From Actinomadura craniellae (GTDB taxonomy: Bacteria > Actinomycetota > Actinomycetes > Streptosporangiales > Streptosporangiaceae): a stretch of DNA of 64,000 nt. A model generated the notes under the pieces. That model worked only from the letters and a program-made list of their open reading frames with translations. It made no database searches and was not told the origin of the DNA. Shown here piece after piece: positions 1 to 7,684 of this stretch. Position numbers and translations under genes: made by a program. The stretch spans positions 1 through 64,000 of the forward strand of contig NZ_QLYX01000011.1 of the NCBI RefSeq assembly GCF_003289645.1, written 5' to 3'. Positions within the stretch are counted from its first letter, which is position 1; the number at the start of each line of letters is the position of its first letter.

Positions 1-128
1 TGGGGCACGAGGACCTCCTACGGGTGCGGAGTGGCTGTGTGGTAGCTCCACACCACACCTGGGAGGTCCTCCCTATTTCAACAACATCCGGCCCGTGTCG
101 CCGTCACCAACGTCCATGAGCAGTACAG
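1..128. other. Intergenic end with nested inverted repeats
   Basis: This 128-base edge lies downstream of the ptsI stop. It holds GGACCTCC (11-18) pairing with GGAGGTCC (62-69), an inner hairpin GTGTGG/CCACAC (37-42, 48-53), and the local palindrome GGGAGGtCCTCCC (61-73). On the minus strand an AGGAGG (19-14) lies five bases before a GTG at position 8, so a minus-strand gene may start here and run off the window. The hairpins could terminate ptsI transcription; there is no T-run, so this is only a suggestion. Confidence 0.3.
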
Positions 129-1781
129 CTAGCCGGACCCGGCGCGGGTCCGGGCCTGCGCGGCGTCGGAGGCGCTGAGCGCCCGCCCGGCCATGCGGCG
201 GCACTCGGCGAGGTCGTACCGGGCCAGGTTCGCGCGGACGGCGGGCAGGGCGCGCGCCGACATGGACAGCCGGGTGACGCCCAGCCCGACCAGCACCGGG
301 GCGAGCAGCGGGTCGGCCGCCGCCTCGCCGCACACGCAGACCGGCTTGCCGGCGCGCCGCCCGGCCTCGGCGCACCGGGCGACGAGGTGGAGCAGGGCGG
401 GCTGCCAGGGGTCGAGCAGGTCGGGCAGGTCGCCGCTGTGCCGGTCCGCGGCCAGGGCGTACTGGGCCAGGTCGTTGGTGCCGACGTTGAGGAGGTCCAC
501 GGACTCCAGCAGCCGGTCGGCGAGCAGGGCGGCGGCCGGCACCTCCACCATCACCCCGACGCGGGCCAGCCCGTGCCGGCGGGCCCGGGCGGCGAAGTCG
601 GCGGCCTCCCGCGGGGTCGAGACCATCGGCGCCAGCACGGTGACCTCCGCCGGCGCCGTCGCGGCGGCCCGGGCGATCGCCCTGAGCTGGGTGTCGAGGA
701 CGTCGGGGCGGCGGCGCGCGGTGCGCAGGCCGCGCAGGCCGAGCGCCGGGTTGGCCTCCTCGGGCAGGTCGAGGAACGGCAGCGGCTTGTCGGCGCCGGC
801 GTCCAGGGTGCGCACGGTGACCCGGCCGTGGCCGAAGGCGGCGAAGACCTCCGCGTAGGCGGCGGCCTGCTCGTCCTCGGCGGGTTCCGTCCACCGGTCG
901 AGGAAGAGGAACTCGGTGCGGAACAGGCCCACCCCCGGGACACCGGTCACGTCGAGGCCGGCCAGGTCCGCCGCCGAGCCGATGTTGAGCATCAGCTCGA
1001 CGGGGTGCCCGTCCGCGGTCCGGCCGGGCCCCCGGCCGGGAGCGGGGCGGGCCGGCGGCGCGGCGGCCCGGACCGCCGCGATCTCGTGCTTCGCGACGCC
1101 GAACCGGACGTGGCCGGTGCCGCCGTCCACGACGGCGAGGCGCGCCGGGGTGGCGGCGGCCAGCGCCCCGGCGCAGCCCACCACCGCGGGCAGGCCGAGC
1201 GCGCGGGCCAGGATCGCGGTGTGGCAGGTCGGCCCGCCGCGCTCGGTGACCAGCGCGAGCACCACGGCGGGGTCCAGGGACGCGGTGTCGGCGGGGGAGA
1301 GGTCGTCGGCGACGAGGATGAACGGGTGCCCGGGGTCGGGCACGCCGGGCATCGGCAGGCCGAGCAGGCCGGCGACCGCCCGGTGGGCGATGTCGTCCAG
1401 GTCCGCCGCGCGCTCGGCGAGCCTGCCGCCGGCCACCAGGAACGCCCGCCGGTGCTCGTCGACGGCGTGGCGCAGGGCGTGCGCGGCGTCCTCACCGGCC
1501 ATGACGCGGGCGAGGACGCCCGCCCGCAGGTCGGGGTCCGCGGCGATCGCGGCCTGCGCGGCGAGGATGTCGCGGGCGGGACCGGGCCGGGCCGCGGCGG
1601 ACCGGGCGGACAGGTCGGCGTGGACGCGGTCCAGCGCCGCGACGGCGGCGGCGATCTCCTGCTCGGGGTCGGTGACGGCGCGGGGCGCGGGCAGCGCGGG
1701 CGGGCGCCCCATCGGCAGGACGGGGCCCGCGGCGGAGCCGGGCGCGGCGGGCAGGCCGCGCAGCAGATCGGGGGCGGCCAC
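129..1781 (-). CDS. ptsI: PTS enzyme I (phosphoenolpyruvate-protein phosphotransferase)
   Basis: Enzyme I takes phosphate from phosphoenolpyruvate on an active histidine and passes it to HPr, the first step of PTS sugar uptake; it is cytoplasmic. The 550-residue product has the phosphohistidine motif GGPTCHTAILARALGLP with His187, matching His189 of the E. coli enzyme. It also has FRTEFLFLDR and GTNDLAQYALAADR of the PEP-binding barrel and the C-terminal CVCGEAAADP with the catalytic cysteine. GTG at 1781 is chosen because GGGGAGG precedes it and the alignment begins there; the open frame continues upstream without family similarity. No HPr or sugar-specific EII gene is visible beside it. It is divergent from the NADH dehydrogenase gene. 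Confidence 0.93.
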   Translation of the reverse strand: MAAPDLLRGLPAAPGSAAGPVLPMGRPPALPAPRAVTDPEQEIAAAVAALDRVHADLSARSAAARPGPARDILAAQAAIAADPDLRAGVLARVMAGEDAAHALRHAVDEHRRAFLVAGGRLAERAADLDDIAHRAVAGLLGLPMPGVPDPGHPFILVADDLSPADTASLDPAVVLALVTERGGPTCHTAILARALGLPAVVGCAGALAAATPARLAVVDGGTGHVRFGVAKHEIAAVRAAAPPARPAPGRGPGRTADGHPVELMLNIGSAADLAGLDVTGVPGVGLFRTEFLFLDRWTEPAEDEQAAAYAEVFAAFGHGRVTVRTLDAGADKPLPFLDLPEEANPALGLRGLRTARRRPDVLDTQLRAIARAAATAPAEVTVLAPMVSTPREAADFAARARRHGLARVGVMVEVPAAALLADRLLESVDLLNVGTNDLAQYALAADRHSGDLPDLLDPWQPALLHLVARCAEAGRRAGKPVCVCGEAAADPLLAPVLVGLGVTRLSMSARALPAVRANLARYDLAECRRMAGRALSASDAAQARTRAGSG

Positions 1782-1860
1782 GGAGCCTCCCCTCGGCCTC
1801 GCCCGGGCCCCGGTGGGCCGGGGGTCCTTTCCGCACGCTACGCGCCCGGCGGCGGTGCCG

Positions 1861-1931
1861 GGAACCGAGGTGGCGGATCCATGGCGGGAAAGTGGGCGGC
1901 GGGCCCGGGCTCCTCGCCGGGGAACCGAGGT
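1861..1931. repeat. Direct repeat in ptsI-ndh divergent promoter region
   Basis: The 11-mer GGAACCGAGGT occurs at 1861-1871 and again at 1921-1931, exactly 60 bases apart, in the 205-base gap between the divergent ptsI and NADH dehydrogenase genes. GGAAC resembles the -35 box of some ECF sigma factors, but I see no convincing -10 partner at the right distance. It could equally be a pair of activator or repressor half-sites. Confidence 0.4.
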
Positions 1932-1986
1932 ATCGGCGTGGCTGCACCGGGCAGGGCAGGGCTGAGCTTCCCGGGAGGAGATGCCC

Positions 1987-3288
1987 ATGGCCACGGCCCG
2001 CAGGCAGCGGATCGTCGTCGCCGGAGCGGGGTTCGCGGGGTTCCAGGCCGCGCGGACCCTCGCCCGGCTGGCGCGGGGCGCCGCTGAGATCGTCGTCATC
2101 AACCCGACCGACTACTTCCTCTACCTGCCGCTGCTGCCCGAGGTGACCGCGGGGATCCTTGACCCGCGCCGGGTGGCGGTGCCGCTGGCCGCGCTCGGCC
2201 GCGGCGTGTCCCCCGTGCTCGGCGAGGTCGAGAGCGTGGATGTCGAGGCCCGCCAGGTCGTGCACACCGACCCGGAGGGAACCCGCTCGCGGACGTCCTA
2301 CGACCGGCTGGTGCTGGCGGTGGGCAGCGTCAACAAGCTGCTGCCCGTGCCGGGCGTGGCGGAGCACGCGCACGGCTTCCGCAGCATCGGCGAGGCCCTC
2401 TACCTGCGCGACCACCTGCTGATGCAGCTCGAACTGGCCGCCGCCGCGCGCGATCCCGACGAGCGCGCCGCGCGGTGCACGTTCGTGGTGGTGGGCGCGG
2501 GTTACACGGGCACCGAGGTGGCCGCGCAGGGCCAGTCGCTCACCCGGGCGGCCGCCGCGCGCCTGCCGGGGCTGCGGGGGCAGCCGCTCCGCTGGCTGCT
2601 GGTCGACCTCGCCCCCCGGGTGCTGCCGGGGCTCGACGAGCGGCTCGCGGCGACGGCCCACGACGTCCTGACCGGCCGCGGCATGGACGTGCGCACCGGG
2701 ACGACGGTGAAGGTCGCCACCAAGGAGGGCGTGGAGCTCTCCGACGGCGAGTTCGTCCCCACCCGCATGCTGATCTGGTGCGTGGGGGTCCGTCCCGATC
2801 CGGTGGTCCAGGGGCTCGGCCTGCCGACCGTCGAGGGCCGGCTGGTGGTGGACGAGTACCTGCGGGTGCCCGGCCACCCGGAGGTCTTCGCCTGCGGGGA
2901 CGCCGCCGCCGTCCCCGACCTCACCCGGCCGGGCGAGCTGACGCCGATGACGGCCCAGCACGCGTACCGGCAGGGCAAGGCGGTGGCCCGCAACGTCGCC
3001 GCCTCCTACGGCCGGGGCCAGGCCCGGCCGTACAAGCACCGCGACCTCGGCTTCGTCGTGGACCTCGGCGGGGCCGACGCGGCGGCCAACCCGCTGGGCG
3101 TCCCGCTGGCCGGGGTGGCGGCCAAGGCGCTCACCCGCGGCTACCACCTGTCCGTCATCCCGGGTAACCGGGCCCGCATCGCGGCCGACTGGGCGCTGGA
3201 CGCCCTGCTGCCCCGGCAGATCGTCCAGCTCGGGCTGGCCTACGGCCCCGCCGCGTCCCTGGCCGAGAAGGAGCCCGTCCCGCACTGA
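1987..3288 (+). CDS. ndh: Type II NADH dehydrogenase (NDH-2)
   Basis: A single-subunit flavoprotein that oxidises NADH and reduces quinone at the membrane without pumping protons. The 433-residue product has the FAD-binding Rossmann motif GAGFAGF near the N-terminus, the second dinucleotide motif VVVGAGYTGTE near residue 170, the FAD-contacting FACGDAAAVPD and a C-terminal membrane-association region. Two ATGs are possible: 1981 touches the GGAGGAG ribosome site directly, whereas 1987 lies six bases after it, so 1987 is preferred. Length and motif order fit NDH-2; a sulfide:quinone reductase is less likely because its redox cysteines are not apparent. The downstream neighbour is convergent. 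Confidence 0.88.
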   Translation: MATARRQRIVVAGAGFAGFQAARTLARLARGAAEIVVINPTDYFLYLPLLPEVTAGILDPRRVAVPLAALGRGVSPVLGEVESVDVEARQVVHTDPEGTRSRTSYDRLVLAVGSVNKLLPVPGVAEHAHGFRSIGEALYLRDHLLMQLELAAAARDPDERAARCTFVVVGAGYTGTEVAAQGQSLTRAAAARLPGLRGQPLRWLLVDLAPRVLPGLDERLAATAHDVLTGRGMDVRTGTTVKVATKEGVELSDGEFVPTRMLIWCVGVRPDPVVQGLGLPTVEGRLVVDEYLRVPGHPEVFACGDAAAVPDLTRPGELTPMTAQHAYRQGKAVARNVAASYGRGQARPYKHRDLGFVVDLGGADAAANPLGVPLAGVAAKALTRGYHLSVIPGNRARIAADWALDALLPRQIVQLGLAYGPAASLAEKEPVPH

Positions 3289-3364
3289 CCCGGGCCGCGG
3301 CGGCTTCCCGTGGCGGCCCGTCCCGCTGCCGGCTCGGGCTGTGGCGATCCGGCCTGTCCCGCGG

Positions 3365-4174
3365 CTAGCTCGGGCTGCGGCGCGGCGGGCGGGGCAGGAA
3401 GCCGCTGGTCCGGGCCAGGTAGTCGGCGTACTCGGGGCCGCGCTGCCGGGCCATCCGGCGCTCCAGGAGGGCCTTGCCGCTGCGGTTGACGAGCATGTGG
3501 GTCATCAGGATCGGGGCGATGACCGTGAGCAGGCCGGACCAGTGCGCGCAGGCCAGCAGGAACAGCCCCCACCAGACGGTGGCGTCGCCGAAGTAGTTGG
3601 GGTGCCGGGTCCACGCCCACAGCCCGCGGTCCATGACCTTGCCCTGGTTGGCGGGGTTCGCCTTGAACCGGGCGAGCTGGTGGTCGCCGACGGCCTCGAA
3701 CAGCAGGCCGACGGCCCACACCGCCACCGCGATCCAGGCGATCACGCCGAGCGCGGCCTCCTGGTACATGGCGACCTGGACGGGCAGCGACACCACCCAC
3801 ATGATCGAGCCCTGCGGCCAGTAGATGGTGCGCACCACGTAGGGGACGACGGGGCCGGTGTTCTTGCGCATCAGGGCCGCGTAGCGGGGGTCCTCGCCGT
3901 GGCCGCGGTTGCGGAAGTGGATGTAGAGGCCGAGCCGCAGCCCCCAGATCGCGGTGAGGGCCAGCGCGAGGCCCCGGCGCGCGGTCAGGCCCTCGCCCTG
4001 CAGGCCGGACACGACGAAGCTGACCACGGCGATCACGACGAAGCCGAGCCCCCACACCGTGTCGACGACGCTCTGGGTGCGGGTGCGCAGCGCGTACGCC
4101 ATGGTGGCGAGCATGGTGAGGGCCACCGCGGCGGCCGTGGCCGCCAGGTTGACCAGCAGCGGGACGGTGTTCAC
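3365..4174 (-). CDS. DUF1295 membrane protein (steroid 5-alpha-reductase-like)
   Basis: A 269-residue integral membrane protein with about seven hydrophobic segments. The C-terminal part carries DRGLWAWTRHPNYFGD followed by WW, the signature of DUF1295/steroid 5-alpha-reductase and isoprenylcysteine methyltransferase-like proteins, which bind NADPH or SAM next to a lipid substrate. The start is GTG 4174, which overlaps the stop of the preceding SDR as GTGA, so translation is coupled. As the last gene of a thiolase-SDR operon it may reduce or otherwise modify a hydrophobic enone-type intermediate; that role is inferred from context only. Confidence 0.8.
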   Translation of the reverse strand: MNTVPLLVNLAATAAAVALTMLATMAYALRTRTQSVVDTVWGLGFVVIAVVSFVVSGLQGEGLTARRGLALALTAIWGLRLGLYIHFRNRGHGEDPRYAALMRKNTGPVVPYVVRTIYWPQGSIMWVVSLPVQVAMYQEAALGVIAWIAVAVWAVGLLFEAVGDHQLARFKANPANQGKVMDRGLWAWTRHPNYFGDATVWWGLFLLACAHWSGLLTVIAPILMTHMLVNRSGKALLERRMARQRGPEYADYLARTSGFLPRPPRRSPS

Positions 4175-5067
4175 TGGGCGCTCAGCTCCTCGGCGAAGTC
4201 CTGGAAACCGTCCTGGGCGTGGACGTACTCGTGGGCGGGCCCCTTGCGGCTGCGCTCCACCAGCGCGGCGAGTTCGGCCGGGTCGAGGGGGCCGCCGGCG
4301 GGCAGCGGGACGGTGCCCCACTCGACGGAGGTCGCGATCCGCAGCCCGCCGCCCGCGGCGACGATGACCTCGCCGTTGAGGGTGCTGCGGGGGTCGCACA
4401 GCGCGGCGGCGACCGGGGCGACCGCGGCCGGTTCCATCAGTTCCCGGTGCCGGGGGTCCATGCCCTGGTCGGTCATCTGGGTGAGGGCGTAGGGCAGCAG
4501 CACGTTGGTGAACACGCCCCGCGAGGCGCCCTCGACCGCGATGGTGCGGCCCAGCGCGATGATCGCGCCCTTGCTGGCGGCGTAGGCCGAGACGGTCGGT
4601 TCGCCGTGCAGGCCGGCGGTGGAGGCGACCAGCACGATGCGGCCGTGCCGCCGCTCCCGCATGGCGGCCGAGCAGGCGGCGGCCACCTGGGCGCTGCCCA
4701 GCAGGTTGGTGCGGATCACCGCGGCGAACCCGTCGGCGGTGGCCTTGTGGAACATGGCGGGGGCGCTGACGGCGGCGCTGGTGACGCAGCCGTCGAGCCG
4801 TCCCCAGGTGTCCAGGGCCAGCTGGACGAGCCGGTCGGCGGTGGCCGGGTCGGCGACGTCGCCGTGTTCGGCCACGGCCTCGCCGCCCGCGGCGCGGATC
4901 TCGGCGACGACGTGGTCGGCGGGGCCGAGGCCCTGGTCGTCCACCACCCGGTTGCGGTTGTTGACGACCAGGCGGGCGCCGCGGGCCGCGAGGTCCAGGG
5001 CGAAGGCCCGGCCGAGGCCGCGCCCCCCGCCGGTGATCACGATGACCTGTCCGTCCAGGGAGTTCAT
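4171..5067 (-). CDS. Short-chain dehydrogenase/reductase (beta-oxidation type)
   Basis: A 298-residue classical SDR. It has the cofactor loop TGGGRGLG at residues 12-19, a catalytic serine in VASTAGLHG, and the active-site YAASK. The insertion after the second strand, NNRNRVVDDQGLG, resembles the (3R)-hydroxyacyl-CoA dehydrogenase part of multifunctional beta-oxidation enzymes, so oxidation of a 3-hydroxyacyl-CoA is a reasonable guess. Its ATG overlaps the thiolase stop (ATGA) and its own stop overlaps the DUF1295 start (GTGA), so the three genes are one tightly coupled operon read from the 6.3-kb promoter region. Confidence 0.85.
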   Translation of the reverse strand: MNSLDGQVIVITGGGRGLGRAFALDLAARGARLVVNNRNRVVDDQGLGPADHVVAEIRAAGGEAVAEHGDVADPATADRLVQLALDTWGRLDGCVTSAAVSAPAMFHKATADGFAAVIRTNLLGSAQVAAACSAAMRERRHGRIVLVASTAGLHGEPTVSAYAASKGAIIALGRTIAVEGASRGVFTNVLLPYALTQMTDQGMDPRHRELMEPAAVAPVAAALCDPRSTLNGEVIVAAGGGLRIATSVEWGTVPLPAGGPLDPAELAALVERSRKGPAHEYVHAQDGFQDFAEELSAQ

Positions 5068-6269
5068 GCGTCCATCCGCTCGATCAGGACCGCGACGCCC
5101 AGCCCGGCGGCGCCGCTGACCGCGGCCACCCCGTACCGGCCGTCCCGGCGTTCCAGTTCTTCCAGGCAGCCGCCGACCATGATCGCTCCGGTGGCGCCGA
5201 AGGCATGGCCCATGGCGATGGTGCCCCCGTTGGGGTTCATCCGTTCCGGGCCGGCGTCCAGGTCGGCGCGCAGCCGCAGGCAGAGCGCGGCGAAGGCCTC
5301 GGCGAACTCGAAGACGTCGATGTCGGCCGGGGTCAGGCCGGCCCGGGCGATCACCTTCTCGATGGCCTGCTGGCCGGCGGTCAGCATGATCACCGGGTCG
5401 GTGGAGACGGTGGCGGAGCCGAGCACCCGGGCGCGCGGGCGCAGCCCGGCGGCCGCGGCCTGCTCGGCGTCGCCGAGGACCAGCAGCGCGGCGCCGTCGG
5501 CGAGGGCGGGTGAGGTGCCCACGGTGTGCAGGTGCTCGATCTTCCCGGCTTCGGGGTGGGCGGCCAGTGCGATGGCGTCCTGCCCGTCGGCGCCGAGCCC
5601 GGCGAAGGCGGCGGGCATCCGGGCCAGCTTGTCCAGGGTGGTGCCGGGGCGGATGAGTTCGTCCCGGGCGAAGACCGTGCCGTCGGGCAGTTCGACCGGG
5701 ACGACCGACCGGTCGTGCACGCCGCGGTCCCAGGCGGCGGCGGCCTTGGTCTGGGTCTCCACCCCGTAGGCGTCGAGTTCCGCGCGGGTGCGGCCGTCCA
5801 GGGTGGCGTTGAGGTCGGCGGCGATGCCCATGTGCACCGAGCCGATCCGCTGGATGGTCTCGGGGTCGTTCCACAGCGGGCCGCGGTCGCTGAACATGGG
5901 CACCCGGGAGACGCTTTCGACGCCGCCGGCCACGGCCAGCCCGAGGTCGCCGGCGCGGATGCGGGCGGAGGTCTGGGCGACGGCGTCGATGCCCGAGGCG
6001 CAGAACCGGTTGACGGTGCCGCCGGGCACGCCGTGTCCCCAGCCCGCCAGCAGGGTGGCGGTGCGGGCGAGGTCGGCGCCCTGCTCGTCCACCTGCGAGG
6101 CCGAGCCGACGACCACGTCGTCCACCCGGTCCGGGTCGAGCCCGCGCTCGGTGAGCGCCCGTTGCAGCCGGACGACCAGGTCGACCGGGCTCACGCCGTG
6201 CAGGGAGCCGCGGGACGAGCCCTTGCCCCGGGCCGTGCGCACATAGTCCAGCACGTAGGCGTCGGCCAT
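5064..6269 (-). CDS. Thiolase (acetyl-CoA C-acyltransferase family)
   Basis: A 401-residue thiolase expected to cleave a 3-ketoacyl-CoA with CoA. The nucleophilic cysteine is C90 in NRFCASGIDAV and the histidine motif NPNGGTIAMGHAFGATG is present near residue 355. The C-terminal CxG-type motif that normally supplies the second catalytic cysteine reads SGAAGLG, so that cysteine is replaced by serine. Either the acid/base role is filled differently or the reaction is not standard thiolysis. It is the first gene of the minus operon; element 6295-6310 lies 26 bases upstream of its ATG. Confidence 0.87.
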   Translation of the reverse strand: MADAYVLDYVRTARGKGSSRGSLHGVSPVDLVVRLQRALTERGLDPDRVDDVVVGSASQVDEQGADLARTATLLAGWGHGVPGGTVNRFCASGIDAVAQTSARIRAGDLGLAVAGGVESVSRVPMFSDRGPLWNDPETIQRIGSVHMGIAADLNATLDGRTRAELDAYGVETQTKAAAAWDRGVHDRSVVPVELPDGTVFARDELIRPGTTLDKLARMPAAFAGLGADGQDAIALAAHPEAGKIEHLHTVGTSPALADGAALLVLGDAEQAAAAGLRPRARVLGSATVSTDPVIMLTAGQQAIEKVIARAGLTPADIDVFEFAEAFAALCLRLRADLDAGPERMNPNGGTIAMGHAFGATGAIMVGGCLEELERRDGRYGVAAVSGAAGLGVAVLIERMDA

Positions 6270-6294
6270 GCGGCGCCTCCCCTCCTCCTCGATA

Positions 6295-6310
6295 ACTCTC
6301 TTAAATGTAG
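6295..6310 (+). promoter_or_regulatory. Candidate operator copy 1
   Basis: ACTCTCTTAAATGTAG. It overlaps the -10 region of the minus-strand thiolase promoter. It matches three other copies (6395, 24586 complement, 24665) at the ends ACTCT and TGTAG and mostly between them. Confidence 0.55.
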
Positions 6311-6394
6311 TTTGGTTGTGCCGGTGGGGGCAAGGGTCGCTTTCGTTGCTTCCCGCGCTGTGCTGGGCTTGTGTGATCTCCGCATTGACGACTT

Positions 6395-6410
6395 ACTCTC
6401 ATTGTTGTAG
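6395..6410 (+). promoter_or_regulatory. Candidate operator copy 2
   Basis: ACTCTCATTGTTGTAG. It sits in the -35/-10 spacer of the plus-strand promoter that reads the SCPx-type thiolase gene. Flanking bases extend it to the imperfect palindrome CTTACT(N11)AGTAAG at 6392-6414, which fits a dimeric repressor. Confidence 0.55.
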
Positions 6411-6461
6411 TAAGAGATCTGGACGGCTCACCACGGGCCGCGCTCCGGGAGGGAGCAAGAG

Positions 6462-7673
6462 ATGACCGTGTCGATCCTGGGCGGCCACCAGACGGACTTC
6501 GCCCGCAACTGGGTCCGCGCGGGCCTGGAGTTCTCCGACCTCACCGAGGACGTGGTGACCGGGACCCTGCAAGACGCCGGGCTGGAGCCCGCCGACGTCC
6601 AGGTCATCCACGTCGGCAACGCCTTCGGCCAGCTGTTCACCGGCCAGGGCCAGCTCGGCGGAATGCCCGCCACCGTCCTGCCCGAACTGTGGGGAGTGCC
6701 CGCGAGCCGGCACGAGGCCGCCTGCGCCTCCGGCGGCATCGCCGCCCTCGCCGCCATGGCCGACCTGGAGTCCGGCCGCTACGACGTCGCGCTGGTGCTC
6801 GGCCTGGAACTGGAACGCACCGTCTCCGGCGACCTCGCCGCCCGGCACCTCGGCGCCGCCGCCTGGATCGGCCACGAGGGGCAGGAGGCCACGTTCATGT
6901 GGCCGTACATGTTCAACGAGCTGGCCGAGGAGTACGACCGCCGCTACGGCCTCGACGATGCGCACCTGCGCGCGATCGGCGAGCTCAACTTCCGCAACGC
7001 CCGGGGCAACCCCCTCGCGCAGACCCGCGGCTGGCAGCTCAGCGACGCCAGCTTCAGCGCCGACGACCAGGCCAACCCGCCGGTGGAGGGGCGGCTGCGG
7101 CGGCACGACTGCAGCCAGATCACCGACGGCGGCGCCGGGGTCGTCCTGGTCAGCGACCGGTACCTGGAGAGCCGGCCCGAACTGCGCGGGCGGGCCCAGA
7201 TCCTGGGCTGGGGCCACCGCACCGTGGGCCTGCCGCTGGAGCAGAAACTCGAACGCTCCCGCGCCGAGCGGTACGCCCTGCCGCACGTCCGCGACACCGT
7301 CCTCGACGCCTTCCGGCGCGCCGGGGTCCCCGACGTCGGCGCGCTCGACGGCGTCGAGACCCACGACTGCTTCACCATGTCCGAGTACATGGCGATCGAC
7401 CACCTCGGCATCACCGAACCGGGCGAGGGCTGGAAGGCCGTCGAGAACGGCGACCTCGAACGCGACGGGCGGATCCCGGTCAACCCCGGCGGCGGCCTGA
7501 TCGGCATCGGCCACCCGGTGGGCGCCACCGGCGTCCGCATGCTCGTGGACGCCGCCCGCCAGGTCACCGGCACCGCCGGGGACACCCAGGTGGCCGGGGC
7601 CCGGCGCTTCGCCACCCTCAACATCGGCGGCAGCACCACCACCGCCGTCAGCTTCGTCGTCGGCACGGACTGA
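6462..7673 (+). CDS. SCP2/SCPx-type thiolase
   Basis: A 403-residue lipid-transfer-type thiolase of the group that handles sterol side chains and branched acyl-CoAs. C88 lies in HEAACASGG, followed by VETHDCFTMSEY with the HDCF signature of SCPx enzymes and GGLIGIGHPVGATG with the active histidine. The C-terminal end reads LNIGGSTTTAV, without a cysteine, which is common in this subgroup. GGGAGGGAG lies just upstream of ATG 6462. It is the first gene of the plus operon and is followed after 11 bases by the oxygenase gene. Whether it acts as a thiolase or as a retro-aldol partner cannot be told from the sequence. Confidence 0.87.
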   Translation: MTVSILGGHQTDFARNWVRAGLEFSDLTEDVVTGTLQDAGLEPADVQVIHVGNAFGQLFTGQGQLGGMPATVLPELWGVPASRHEAACASGGIAALAAMADLESGRYDVALVLGLELERTVSGDLAARHLGAAAWIGHEGQEATFMWPYMFNELAEEYDRRYGLDDAHLRAIGELNFRNARGNPLAQTRGWQLSDASFSADDQANPPVEGRLRRHDCSQITDGGAGVVLVSDRYLESRPELRGRAQILGWGHRTVGLPLEQKLERSRAERYALPHVRDTVLDAFRRAGVPDVGALDGVETHDCFTMSEYMAIDHLGITEPGEGWKAVENGDLERDGRIPVNPGGGLIGIGHPVGATGVRMLVDAARQVTGTAGDTQVAGARRFATLNIGGSTTTAVSFVVGTD

Positions 7674-7684
7674 AGGGCGACACG

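Larger units (their letters stand above)
6270..6461. promoter_or_regulatory. Divergent promoter region of catabolic operons A and B
   Basis: This 192-base gap separates two divergent operons and is visibly AT-richer than the genes. Plus strand: TTGACG (6385-6390), 17-base spacer, TAGTAA (6408-6413). Minus strand: TTGCCC (complement of 6328-6333), 18-base spacer, TACATT (complement of 6304-6309). A 16-bp element recurs exactly 100 bases apart (6295 and 6395), each copy overlapping the spacer or -10 of one promoter. A matching arrangement occurs at 24586-24680, which suggests a shared regulator acting by blocking RNA polymerase. Confidence 0.6.
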
